From contig OZ010791.1 of the NCBI GenBank assembly GCA_963932465.1, forward strand, positions 617,527,800-617,591,799: 64,000 nt of DNA, given 5' to 3'. Positions 1 through 9,693 of the stretch are shown one piece after another. The DNA comes from Maratus speciosus. Its lineage: Eukaryota > Arthropoda > Arachnida > Araneae > Salticidae. Each line of letters begins with the position of its first letter. Positions within the stretch are counted from its first letter, which is position 1. Below the pieces are notes generated by a model. The model worked only from the letters and a program-made list of their open reading frames with translations. It ran no database searches and was not told where the DNA came from. The translations under genes were made by a program, and so were the position numbers.

Positions 1-1176
1 GCAAGAATTCTTCGCTAAACTTCCTCAACTAATTTATGGAAATAAAGATTTTATTCTTCTTCTAATTTGCCTCTTGATTGTCTGCATGTAAAGTAAGAAT
101 ATTCTATTTTTATTATTTCTTTAACGATCACAATATTATTATTAAAGAACTCAGCAATGTACTACTTTATCCCACTTAACGATCACGTATGTTCTCGCCA
201 CAAAGACTGAAAAGTTTGCTGCAGATTTTTAACAGTGTAGTTTCCTATACGAAAATTGCTTGTTGTCGTATACACTACCACTTACCAAAATTTGTCAAAT
301 CTTTTTTTAAATCACCCTGTATTATTTATAAATTTCAGCATTTAAATAACTTTTAGAGGCAAAAAAATGTACAAAGCACGTGCTTTGTAATGAAATATGG
401 CAGAACTGTTGTGCCAAGCGGCATCTAATTATATAAACTTTCGTCAGATCAATATTTATCTGGAAAAAAACATCATATAAAAGTATTAATATTTAAAAAA
501 AAGTAAAATAATTCAGGAATAGCAGTGACTAATTAAATATTACAATAAGCTTTATGTATTTTTCTATCTTTTCCTTTCTCTTCTTTTATTTTTTCAAACT
601 CCCTCCACTGAAGCGAGCTCAATTTACGATTTTCATTCCACGTAAAAAATACACACAAAAAAATTACGCAACTGTCTTTCTCTTAACAGAAGAAGCGAGG
701 TGAAAAAAAAGTGATTTTCTTTTTTAATGTTGCTCATTAATATAACAAACTATGCATGGATGCAATTCTATACAAGGCATGCAATCACAAACATATTCCA
801 GATCTAAAGTTAGATTCCACAGTACTCCTTTATCGGTGTTTGCAACCAGTACGGGATTTTTTTTCTTTTATCAAGATCAAACCTATGTAGAAATGTTTTG
901 CTTCAACCAACATCAAAGGTAATTAGTTTAACTTTATTATTTTTTTATCCAGTAATTAAAATAGAATATCGATCTACATCTGGATAAAGTCAGAAATAGA
1001 GAAATCTGAAATAAAACAGTAGCTAATGTCGGAATGGATAAAAAAATATATCTATATATACAGGCTGTATCAGGAGTGATCGTTCAAATTTGATGGGAAG
1101 GTAGAAAATAGCAAAAGAAGGCAACTTCACACAGGAAAGTATCGGCACAAACTATGAGGTTGCAGAGGGTACTGAG
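1..1176. other. AT-rich left flank, no gene seen
   Basis: No coding region, RNA gene or clear element was recognised. From about 1058 a stretch beginning ACAGGCTGTATCAGG continues to the MITE at 1177 and resumes beyond it at 1994, so the MITE sits inside another, unidentified interspersed sequence. Confidence 0.6.
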
Positions 1177-1693
1177 TACAGTAAATTCTGTCTAAGGCGG
1201 ACTCTGTGCAAGCCGAAAATCTGTCTACTGCGGAAAAATTTTCACGTGCCGGCGAACCCATAGAAAATAACATTAATTCTTGCTGCATAAGGCGGAATCT
1301 GACTAACGCGGAAACGGAAAGGATTTTAAGGTCCTACCGAAACCAAAATTTTGCATAAGGCGGAAAAAAGGATAATTTAAAAATGAGAGGCATTTTGTTT
1401 ATTAAACTTTAAAACGGATAAGTCAAATACTCAACGTCGAGCATGTTAGTTAAATTTCCTAACACTTTGAAAAAGTTAATTCAAAAGGACAGGAACTGTT
1501 TAAATTTTAAGGAATTTATACTTGAGCCATTTTTTTATATGCAAAAATTATATTTAAAACTTAATATTTCCAGTAGAATGAACACTTAGCAAAATATATA
1601 TTTTCGAAAGTACACTATATTATACTTTAAGGTTGTACTCAAATTCAAAGTTATAGCGTTTAGTCTCATTCTTGAAGTTTATTGGGTTTTTTT

Positions 1694-1737
<44 letters not shown>

Positions 1738-1993
1738 TCTAATTCTCATGAATTACAGCAGTGCTAAGAAATTGAGAAGCGTTTCTCATTTATCTATAAA
1801 GACAAAAGATCTTTCCGAATTTCAGTTTTCAACCGATTTTCGAGTCAGGAAAATCAATGAAAGATCATCATCTTCGAGGGATGTTTTTTTGGGGGTGACG
1901 GGTAGGGAGCTTTTTTGCATAAGCCGGAATATTGTCTACCACGGAAAATTTTCTGAGTCCCGATCGATTCCGCCTTAGACAGAGTTTACTGTA
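1177..1993. mobile_element. TA-flanked MITE (pogo/Tc1-like ends)
   Basis: The left end reads CAGTAAATTCTGTCTAAGGC from 1179 and the right end, ending at 1991, is its near-exact reverse complement (one mismatch over about 22 bp). Both ends abut TA (1177-1178 and 1992-1993), the target duplication of the Tc1/mariner/pogo superfamily. Inside, short motifs like GCATAAGGCGGAA recur near both ends, as subterminal transposase sites often do. At 813 bp with no transposase-like frame it is non-autonomous. An open frame at 1682-1978 mostly translates a (GT)n tract and is not a gene. Confidence 0.8.
1687..1732. repeat. T-run plus (GT)17 microsatellite
   Basis: A run of 12 T is followed by uninterrupted GT dinucleotides, inside the TA-flanked MITE. 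It accounts for the Val-Cys repeat in the overlapping open frame. Confidence 0.95.
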
Positions 1994-2250
1994 TCTACAA
2001 TTTTTGCTCACGCGCAAAGTTCACTGAGAAGTCAAGTCGGTCGTCCTTCGACAAGGTCTGCAGAAGTAACATGAGTCTTTATATGCGTTAAATAAATATG
2101 CAGACATGCATCTAATTTACAGTGCGATAGGGGAATTTGTCGGAGAGCTGCGAAAATGTACGCAGTACGCTGCAAGATAGCTTCCTCGATGGAACTCTCC
2201 TTGCCGATCGACTGCCTCATCTATCATATGACAGATTAGTGTTAACCGAT
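1994..2250. other. Left flank between MITE and array
   Basis: Non-coding. Positions 2092-2172 are an inverted relative of the start of the array; the rest to 2250 is of unknown origin. Homology with the other unit starts begins sharply at 2251 (CCAGATTCGCACAG). Confidence 0.6.
2092..2172 (-). repeat. Inverted partial copy of unit-start segment
   Basis: Read on the minus strand, this stretch matches the plus strand at about 2316-2372 plus 3142-3170, for example CAGCTCTCCGAC and AAATTAGATGCAT, with scattered differences. It lacks the hAT-like insertion that splits the plus-strand copy. Together the two form an imperfect palindrome of about 80-bp arms around a roughly 140-bp loop. Confidence 0.7.
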
Positions 2251-2380
2251 CCAGATTCGCACAGTTGTCGATGGACACGCGCAAACCCACGAGAACTGAG
2301 GTTTGTGTCAGTTGGAGTAGCGGTCTGCATACATTTGCACAGCTCTCCGACCACTTTCCCCTATCTCACCATAAATTTGA

Positions 2381-3141
2381 AAGGGGTTCCCAAACTTTTA
2401 GACCGACGTACCTCTAAATAGAAGTCCATTCCTTCGTCTACCACCAATACAAATTCGAAGCTAATACAGAAAAACCCGTGTAAACGGAATATGTCTAAAA
2501 CAAAATATTTTCCCAGTCTTTTGTGCTTCTATCTAAGGAGATTTTATTGTATTTAATTGCATACGTACATTATTAAATTGGCACTTATATTGACTGCTTT
2601 ATATTAACATTCAAATAAAAGGTAGTATCATAATAACATTTTAAAACTATGCACATTATCAAAATATAGTGCTTTTCTGGAAAAAGAGCTACAATACTTA
2701 ATGACACATTGGCGTAAATTGATGCATATACACTAGGGTTAATTCCCTTGTAATGCTAATGATAACGGTGTGTTTGCTTTATCAAACACAGCTTCCTCAT
2801 GTCTGCTTGAATCTTAGTTTTAGACGCAAGTCAGATTTGATGTTTAATATATTCCAGTATTTCTTTTTCATATGAAAAAGTGAAGAGAAAGCACCTAAAA
2901 AGGATAATTTTTGTTAAAAACAGGCCTGAATTTTAGTACTTTTACGGTTATCAGAGGATAATCTTTTCTCACCAACTGAAATTCTGTTACATTCATCTTT
3001 TTTAATGTGAATTCCAGCAAGCCATTGTTATTGCTATATTTTTTATTTCATTTCACGTACCAGTATCGGACTTTCGCGTACCAGTAAACAGAGCTTCACG
3101 GAGCAGTACTGGTATAAGTGACCATAGTTTGAGAAACCCTG
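2381..3141. mobile_element. hAT-like non-autonomous element
   Basis: The left end reads AGGGGTTCCCAAACTTTT and the right end, read on the minus strand, CAGGGTTTCTCAAACTATGG: the imperfect terminal inverted repeat typical of hAT elements. Flanks AAATTTGA (2373-2380) and GAATTAGA (3141-3148) are each one base from the AAATTAGA found at the uninterrupted site in the other units (for example 10736-10743), which fits an 8-bp target duplication. It is about 760 bp with no transposase frame. Present only in U1. Confidence 0.75.
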
Positions 3142-3680
3142 AATTAGATGCATATCTGCTTATTAATTTAATTTATAATTTAGCAATTATCTAATTTGGC
3201 CATTGGTTTTCATTTACGACTAGTGCACTTTCTATAGTTTCCTTAAAGGTCAGGAGCACAAAACTCAAATTTTTAATATTTTTTTCTGCCATACGTATCT
3301 TGATTAATTCGTTATTGAAGCTTTATCTAATTTTTAGCTATCAATAAAAAAAATTCTAATACATTAAAGTTTGTGTTACTTTTATTTCTGCACAGCTAAA
3401 ACTCTCTTACTAGTTGTAGTCTCTTTACTCACTAAATAGTCCAACATGCATTTTTTTCTACTAAAAATTCTTTAACAGGAGAAAATATTTACACAGATGA
3501 AGCATGCATTTACATGTTCGCATACATATCGTCTGCTTAAAGAAATCTGCTGTTAAATAATACAAAAAGTTGCAAAAAAATGAAATATGAGCAATAAAGT
3601 TTGCACACATATTATTTTGTCAATATTCATGTTCAGAAAGGGTGTTTTATTAGTTAAGCAAACAACAAATTAAGAGAAAA
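3142..3680. other. AT-rich unit segment, function unknown
   Basis: Present in every unit (10736, 18311, 25889, 33456 and 41036 onward). No coding signal, no terminal repeats and no recognised element. Confidence 0.6.
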
Positions 3681-3792
3681 AATCTGAATACCAGAAAAAG
3701 AATAAACAGAAGTAAAAAAGATGAATACCAGAAAAGAATAAACAGAAGTAAAAAAGATGAATACTAGAAAAAGAATAAAAAGAAGAAAAATG
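3681..3792. repeat. ~38-bp purine-rich minisatellite, 3 copies
   Basis: Three consecutive copies of a unit resembling GAATACCAGAAAAAGAATAA followed by ACAGAAGTAAAAAAGAT. The same block occurs in U2 to U6 (11276, 18852, 26430, 33997 and 41580 onward). The Phe/Ser/Leu-rich minus-strand frames over it (for example 3670-3969) are low-complexity translations, not genes. Confidence 0.85.
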
Positions 3793-4143
3793 GATTTTTC
3801 CCATATTTTTTTCAAAAAGGAGATTTAACTTGAAGTGTATTGTAAACAATTCAGCTTCACCTCTGTGAAATGATGGAAAGAGCAAGCTACAAAAACTAAA
3901 AATCTTTTTTAAAAAAGAAATAATTAAAGAAGAACAAAATAATAAAATAAAGGAAATTTTTATTGACAAAAATAAATGAATTGACTTGTTAATATATCAG
4001 CCACAAGTCTGAGTTTTTTGAAGAATCGCCTTGTTTGAAATAGAAAAGAATGAGAAGTTGTTTTTTATAATATATATAAGGTAAATATATGCCGACAAAA
4101 ACTAAATGTTATAAAATTTGTTTCATTAATTTCATATAGTTTG

Positions 4144-4159
4144 ATATATATATATATAT

Positions 4160-4229
<70 letters not shown>
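4144..4229. repeat. (TA)n/(CA)n microsatellite, U1
   Basis: About 86 bp of TA dinucleotides interrupted twice by short CA runs. The CA interruptions are not seen in the other units. Confidence 0.95.
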
Positions 4230-4230
<1 letters not shown>

Positions 4231-4479
4231 ATTGACTCAGCAAAAATAAAATGACAGAAAACTTGACAGAAAATGAGAACAAATGAGAGCATCATCGAAA
4301 GTTCTTTGGGTATTTAGCAATTTAATCATCGGCTCTAAACTGATTCGTCTAAATAAAAACAGTTCTTTGAAGAGTCAAAGTTCAACTTAAACAAAATTTA
4401 TGAAACTCGTCGTAGCTTTACCGTAAGTTAAACAACAGTTTTACTTGAATACATATAGTTTGATATATATAGAGAGAGT

Positions 4480-4807
4480 ATTGACTTGATTCCGCAGAAA
4501 TAAAATGACAGACAACTTCTGACTTATTATATTATATTGAAAAAAAGAATATATAGAATACAGGTATTTACAAGACAGATATGTTCGTAATGAATTGGAA
4601 TCTTAAAAAAGGATCATAATGCCTCATATATCCCTCACACATAGTCTTCTTCAATATTAACACAGAGTCTAAACATCGTTCACTCTCATCTCGTCTCCGT
4701 TGAACTGACAACTGGCACTGAATGCATACCCCACTTACATCTGTGACGTGATTCTTGATTCATTATGATGTTTTTCCATGTCCCAATTGGCTTCGGGTCG
4801 CTCGCTA
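4480..4807. repeat. Direct repeat A of the unit (U1)
   Basis: About 330 bp that reappear, shortened by about 80 bp and clearly diverged, as repeat B at 9057-9303 in the same orientation. Shared blocks include AATAAAATGAC, CAACTTCTGACTTATTA, CATCTCGTCTCCGTTGA and TTTTTCCATGGCGACAC. Counterparts of A: 12048-12380, 19625-19957, 27203-27535, 34778-35110, 42316-42647. It abuts the integrase remnant directly. The pair could be long-terminal-repeat remains or pieces of the same internal region; the sequence does not decide. Confidence 0.65.
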
Positions 4808-6022
4808 GAAGCAGAAACAACCCCTTTTGTATAGTAGTTCAAGATCAAGATAGTTTAACTATGAAAACTACTCAAGCTCAAGAGATTGATGAGCATATAA
4901 AAGCCATAAAAGAAATTATAAAACTCAAACCTTATGATTATATAGTTAAACACGATGTCCTATATAAATGTGTTAATGATAATGATTTGTTAGTTGTCCC
5001 AGACGAAGTGTAAATGAATATAATTAAAAACGTTCACGAAAATGTCATTATGCAGTTGCACCAACAGAAAAAAATTTAGAGAATGATTCCTAAAGTTAAA
5101 CAAAAAATTGAGAAGTGTATAACAAACTGTGTTCCCTGTATTTTAGTCATCCGAAAATCTGGTAAACAAGGATATCCGATAGAAAAAGAAGAAAGCCCAC
5201 CGCATATTTATATGTTGATCACTTAAGTCCATTAAAAAGTACACATAAAAAGTATAAACATGTTTTCGCAGCCATTGGCGCTTTCACAAAATTTGTTTGA
5301 TTGTATCCTACAAAATCTACCAATGTATCAGAAGTAATTTGAAAATTAGAAGTCCAAAAACTGTTTTCGGAAGCCCATCTCACATAATTTCGGATAAGGG
5401 TGCCGCCTTTACGTGTAAAACCTCTTAAGACTACTGTACCCGAAAAATACTCAACACATTCGGATTACCATGAGTCTGCCAAGGGCTAACAGCGAAGTCG
5501 AGAGCCTAAACTCCATTATAACATCTGCTCTCTCAAAATTGTCTATAAAAACCAAGCGAAGTGGTATACACATGTGAGTGATGTCTTGTAATTAACAAAT
5601 TCGAAATTTCAAAGAAGTATTAACACCACCCCTTTCGAGTTATTATTTCCAACTAAAATGAAATAAAAAATGTTAAAATTACTGATCTCTTGAACGCTGA
5701 ATCAGAATCTGAATTTATCAATAATCGCGAAGAATTGAGAAAAGACGCTAAAAAAATAATTTAAAAAAATTCATAATGAGAGCCGTAAAATTTATAATCT
5801 CAGACGAAAAAAAACCTAACAAATTTAAACTTAAGGATATGTTGCTATTACACACATACAACAAGGTCCAGGTTTGAAGCTAAAATCAAAATATGTAGGT
5901 CCTTGCAAAGTTATAAAAGTAAAAATTAACGACACATACGATGTGGAAAAGCCCAGTTTACAAATAGTTCAATGGTCACAAGTACTTGGCGCCGAGTTTA
6001 CGAAGCTGTGGACTGATAAAGC
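4808..6022 (+). pseudogene. Ty3/gypsy-like integrase pseudogene, U1
   Basis: Decayed integrase region of a Ty3/gypsy-type LTR retrotransposon pol gene. The first open segment (to 5013) ends in a stop after LLVVPDEV; the zinc-binding H2C2 region follows in another frame (His residues near 5035-5065 and a CVTNC-like pair near 5120). The DDE core survives as scattered pieces: a catalytic-Asp region near 5215, GSPSHIISDKGAAFT near 5370-5415, and a region of the catalytic Glu near 5490. The C-terminal SH3-like part (near 5870-5990) contains the KYVGPCKV stretch. Several stops and frameshifts make it non-functional. Integrases of this family insert cDNA copies into chromosomes. The 3' end is cut by the TTAA MITE at 6023. 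No protease or intact polymerase is adjacent. Confidence 0.85.
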
Positions 6023-6230
6023 TTAACCCCTTGGGGACGAGCGGCATGTATACGTGCCGCATGAAGCGCTCAGAATCCTTGTTTTTCCTCACCAGTAAAA
6101 TTTTACTGTAAAGTTTGCCTTATTTAATCAGCGCATTTTCTCGATTCAAGAAGACACAAATTTCTGTTTTTAAAAAACGGTGACAAAACATTAAAAATTT
6201 CGTAAAAGGCTCCCGTCCCGAAGGGGTTAA
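6023..6230. mobile_element. TTAA-flanked MITE (piggyBac-like), U1
   Basis: A 200-bp body (6027-6226) lies between TTAA duplications. Ends read CCCCTTGGGGACG on the left and, on the opposite strand at the right, CCCCTTCGGGACGGGAG. TTAA targets with CCC-type ends are typical of piggyBac elements. It has no coding capacity. It contains a near-perfect 20-bp palindrome; this copy has one T in place of C, GCGGCATGTATACGTGCCGC. Confidence 0.88.
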
Positions 6231-6714
6231 AGTCGTTTTAAAAGGATAAAAGATAATTTTTACGATTGTGACACAATTACCGGACTCACAAACACAAAAA
6301 CGATTCCGACTAACCCATAATTCCGAAGAAATGTGAAATCATTTGTAAAATGTGGTAAAAAAAAAAGACAAAGAAGAGAAAAGTAAAAAAAAAAAAAAAA
6401 AAAAAATGTATTCTGTAGTTTAACGACGGACGGTAAGATTCGGATTTTATCTCCAAAAATCATATTATTCCATATTATGTTAGTGGACACGGCAGTTTTC
6501 CAGCCTTTGTTAAGAAAATAGGGAAACGAGACTCTCCATCCTGCCCATGCGGCAAGGGGATAGGAGGCCCGATCCATTACCAACCTTACCCGTTCAACCC
6601 GTTTCAACCTTAAAAGGATCATATTTGATCAAACAAATTATATCAAGTTAAAAACCAGCTATAATATTTTAAACAAACATTTTTCATTTATAAACAAGTA
6701 AGAAAAGTCAAGCA
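6231..6714. other. Unit segment with poly(A) tract, unidentified
   Basis: Contains an A-run at 6385-6406 (22 A). Its minus strand is open for about 70 codons before the poly(Phe) tract (LVMDRASYPLAAWAGWRV and on), but no family is recognised. The run length varies across units: 22, 28, 25, 14, 23 and 13 A in U1 to U6. The conserved frame in six units reflects recent unit copying, not proven selection. Confidence 0.6.
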
Positions 6715-8010
6715 TTAAGCATAGATTATGAAACACTTTCCAACACTTCCTGAATGCTTTAAAAAAACTTCGTTATTTAGGGAAATAAGGTATATGCGAG
6801 AACTAAGTAAACATTTTAGAAAACGCATAAAACATTTGAAAAACTGATTTCAGCAGTTACCGTCCATAGCAAATATGTGTTACAATTCTTTTGAACAGCC
6901 CTGTATTGGATCTGTAGGTTGATATATATACTACATAATGGGGAAATTTAGTTTAGCAAGAAAACACATAACAAGTTGAAATTTCTCTTTCAGCAATTTA
7001 TACTAATAGATAGAAACATACTTGTATACTTTTGTACAACCCTGTAGTTAACCTAGTACCTTTATTACACGCCACTATTTAGCTAAAGTTTAATTCAAAG
7101 TAAAACACTCTTAAAACTACCGGAATCACATTTCCAGAAATTATCATTTATAGACGGCCATGTATCCAATTATTTGCGTGACCCTGTATATCATTTTATA
7201 TATGTTTTATAAACATTTCATAGTAAAATAAATGCAGTTCAGCGTAAAAATGCCTAACTCATTTTAAAATCATCTTTAAGCAATTTGCAATCATACTCAG
7301 TAACCATTACGAATTCTTTTGTGTAGCACTGTATATCAATTACAGCATTTATACACAACATATGCAAGGTATAAGTATAGTGAAACATAAAAGCACATAA
7401 CATAATTAAAAATGCATTTCCAGCAATCATCGCTAATATACAGTACTTCGGATACAATATGGTATCTGAAATCTTTTGTGTGTCCCTGTAAATGCTATGC
7501 ACTTTGTATTATCCATGAAATAAGTTATAGTAAACCTCAGCGACGTATATCAATTTCATCATACATGAAATAATTTAACATAATTGAAATACGCCGGAAA
7601 AATTTTCCTCCACCCCTATATCATTATGTAACGGAATTCTTTTGTGTGGACCTGTAAATGAATAATAGCTATTTTTTGCGCCGCCTAGTCTACAGAAAAA
7701 GCATATTTTAGTGCACTTGATAAATGCATATCAGTTTTTTTATGTTTGAAAGCATGTAACAGCATTAAAAATCATTTTAAACGATGTTTTCCCATAGGCC
7801 GTAATGTAACGGAAAATTTTTGACTGTCCCTGTAAATGAACTAAACATGCTACAAACTTCATTTACAATAGGGTTCGTGCTAAGGTAGAGGACACTAACA
7901 TCCAAAAATTTCTGAACGATTTGAGTATATTTACGGGAGTTAGAGCGCGTACAGACGGACAGACAAACCGTAGTCATAAACCCTTTTCAACTTTGTTGGA
8001 AAGTGTTAAA
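6715..8010 (-). mobile_element. Helentron/HINE-like element, U1 (minus strand)
   Basis: Read on the minus strand it starts with an imperfect hairpin (7979-8007; one arm AACACTTTCCAAC) and a short GTCTGTCCGTCTGT stretch (near 7955-7970). Seven degenerate tandem monomers of about 137-178 bp follow, each carrying a motif like TTCTTTTGTGTGNCCCTGTA on the plus strand (near 6893, 7027, 7168, 7311, 7470, 7634, 7812). It closes with a copy of the hairpin arm in inverse sense at 6732-6745. Hairpin, microsatellite, tandem core and subterminal inverted repeat are the order seen in DINE/HINE non-autonomous Helentrons. The assignment is by architecture only; the outer ends are approximate. Confidence 0.55.
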
Positions 8011-8502
8011 AATGACTTTTAAAGCTCGTCTGTATGATGAACTTTTTACTTCAAGTCACTTAGTATATACTGTAACTTAAATATTTTACTTTATTTCATT
8101 TCATTTTGTCATATTGTTTATTAGTCATTCTGTTTATTTTGTGATTTTACTCAAGCTCTGTCATATTAGCCTACTAATTATTGTTTTCCTTAAAAATTGT
8201 CCTATCTTAAATTTTAAGTGTAAATACTCACATTTTACATGTTAAATTACTAAATAATTAGATGTAATTAAGTACCTATATAAATTTATTTTATAACATT
8301 ATTTTAACTATTCATCAACTATAAATGTAAAATTTCTCGGGTTTGCCAAATAGTGCAACCCATTGTGAATTACCTGTAATAATCATATAATTTTCATTAA
8401 ACAGGGTCTTCCAGCCTGCTCGGGCTTCCGGACTCGTTCACGGGTATTGGGGTCTCCGTGGGATAGTGTATATGTGTTTTCCACTTGTAGACTAATCAGC
8501 TC
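8011..8502. other. AT-rich segment then GC-richer patch
   Basis: 8011-8400 is very AT-rich with no recognised element. 8401-8470 is GC-richer, lies immediately downstream of the minus-strand RNase H fragment, and could be pol-adjacent sequence of the same retrotransposon. No LTR boundary was found. Confidence 0.45.
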
Positions 8503-8840
8503 CTATACCGAAATGTTGGCTGTCCACGAGTAGATGACTAGACAGTTTAGCCTCAGGCTGTAGTCAGTCAAATTGTCAGGATATGCCGAACTTGTAGAAT
8601 CATGTTTTGACTCTCTTAATGCATCGACATGACTAATATTTGAACCGTGTCTATGTTCAATAGCATAATCGAAATTAGATAACATTATTGCCCATCTAGC
8701 TGTTTTTGTACTCATATCCTTTATCAATGGTCATTTAAAATGAATTACAGTCAGTTACGATTTTAAATGGAATATCTAACACATACACTCTAAACTTTTT
8801 CAAGGCCCTTATTACAGCCAAAATCTCTGAGTGATTTAGA
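8503..8840 (-). pseudogene. Ty3/gypsy-like RNase H fragment, C-terminal half, U1
   Basis: Minus-strand frames give the middle and end of a gypsy-type RNase H domain. They include HSEILAVIRALKKF, IVTDC (which carries a catalytic-type Asp) and, after a stop, ARWAIMLSNFDYAIEHRHGS with ISHVDAL, where the family normally ends HVDALSR. Stops and a frame change break it. RNase H degrades the RNA strand during reverse transcription. The N-terminal half is not upstream in the expected orientation; it starts at the same point and runs the other way. Confidence 0.82.
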
Positions 8841-9056
8841 AGAAAAGATTCTAAATTTTGATTTAATATGGAAGAAAGAAAAGCTTTTAATGATCTCAAA
8901 AGCATTTTGTCATCAGAACCTGTGCTTTCAATTTACAATCCCAAAAGAGCGGCGAAAATCCATTGTGATAAAAGTATTGATGACCATGGAGCTGCATTAA
9001 TGGAACAAACCTCACTCGATAATCAATTCCATCCCACTTCTAACAACTTTTTATAG
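8841..9056 (+). pseudogene. Ty3/gypsy-like RT thumb/RNase H N-terminal fragment, U1
   Basis: The plus-strand frame from 8868 reads AFNDLKSILSSEPVLSIYNP followed by KIHCDKSIDDHGAALM. This matches the reverse transcriptase-to-RNase H junction of gypsy-type pol, where the first RNase H catalytic Asp lies in a DAS-like motif; here it reads DKS. Upstream the frame shifts by one (DLIWKKE in another frame). It ends at a stop where repeat B begins. Confidence 0.82.
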
Positions 9057-9303
9057 AATTGGCTTAATTCAACACAAATAAAATGACCGACAACTTCTGA
9101 CTTATTAAAATAATATACTGGACAAAGAATATCTGCCACAAACAGTCTCGTCGAATATTAAAACCGAGTCTAAATATTGTTCAGCATCCCATCTCGTCTC
9201 CGTTGATATGACAACTGGCACGGAATTCATAGACTCACTTACACCTGTGATGTGCTTCATGATGTCATTATGACGTTTTTCCATGGCGACACACAATTGG
9301 CTG
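9057..9303. repeat. Direct repeat B of the unit (U1)
   Basis: Shorter relative of repeat A (4480-4807), same orientation, 4.6 kb away. Counterparts: 16637-16883, 24211-24457, 31778-32024, 39362-39608, 46657-46904. Its minus strand is open for about 60 codons starting MEKRHNDIMKHITGVSESMN in all six units; no family is recognised and the matching stretch of repeat A is closed by stops. Confidence 0.65.
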
Positions 9304-9693
9304 TTAAAACATTATTTTACATATATATGTGTGTGTTTGTGTGTGTGCTATATAAAACCATTATAAGACAACATAGAATTCATAATACGCAAACGGAGGT
9401 TTAAAAATCAAAAAATGAAAAATTACCGATAGAATAAACTGCTTTCGCAAAAAAAATGAAACCAAACATTCACGAAACATTATTAAATTCTTTTGGAAAA
9501 TAGTATATTCTATTAGCCTGACAGCACACACACCTACTTTTCTAACGTTAGCACACGCGTGGGATATATCTCACCCCATTTTGTCTTCCATTACACTTTT
9601 GGCTAAATATGTTTTAAAAACGAATCTACTGTTCTGTATTGTAAAAAGCATCAGTTTCAGTAGTACTTCTTTTTACGGGAAAATCATTCTTGT
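9304..9693. other. Unit segment of unknown origin
   Basis: AT-rich, begins with a short (TG)n tract near 9325-9350. No coding or structural signal was seen. It leads into the end of the inverted-repeat element at 9694. Confidence 0.5.

Noticed and set aside
3670..3969. ~99-codon minus-strand frames repeated in most units
   Set aside because: They translate an A-rich minisatellite and AT-rich DNA; the Phe/Ser/Leu composition and repetition come from the repeat. The counterpart in U6 is broken.
4065..4295. Frame with alternating Tyr-Ile
   Set aside because: Translation of the (TA)n microsatellite.
7254..7502. 82-codon minus-strand frame present in several units (MHSIYRDTQK...)
   Set aside because: It lies across degenerate monomers of the Helentron-like block; conservation follows from recent unit copying, and U6 breaks it.
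8011..8400. AT-rich stretch considered as an LTR
   Set aside because: No second copy in the unit and no TG...CA boundaries or primer-binding site were found.
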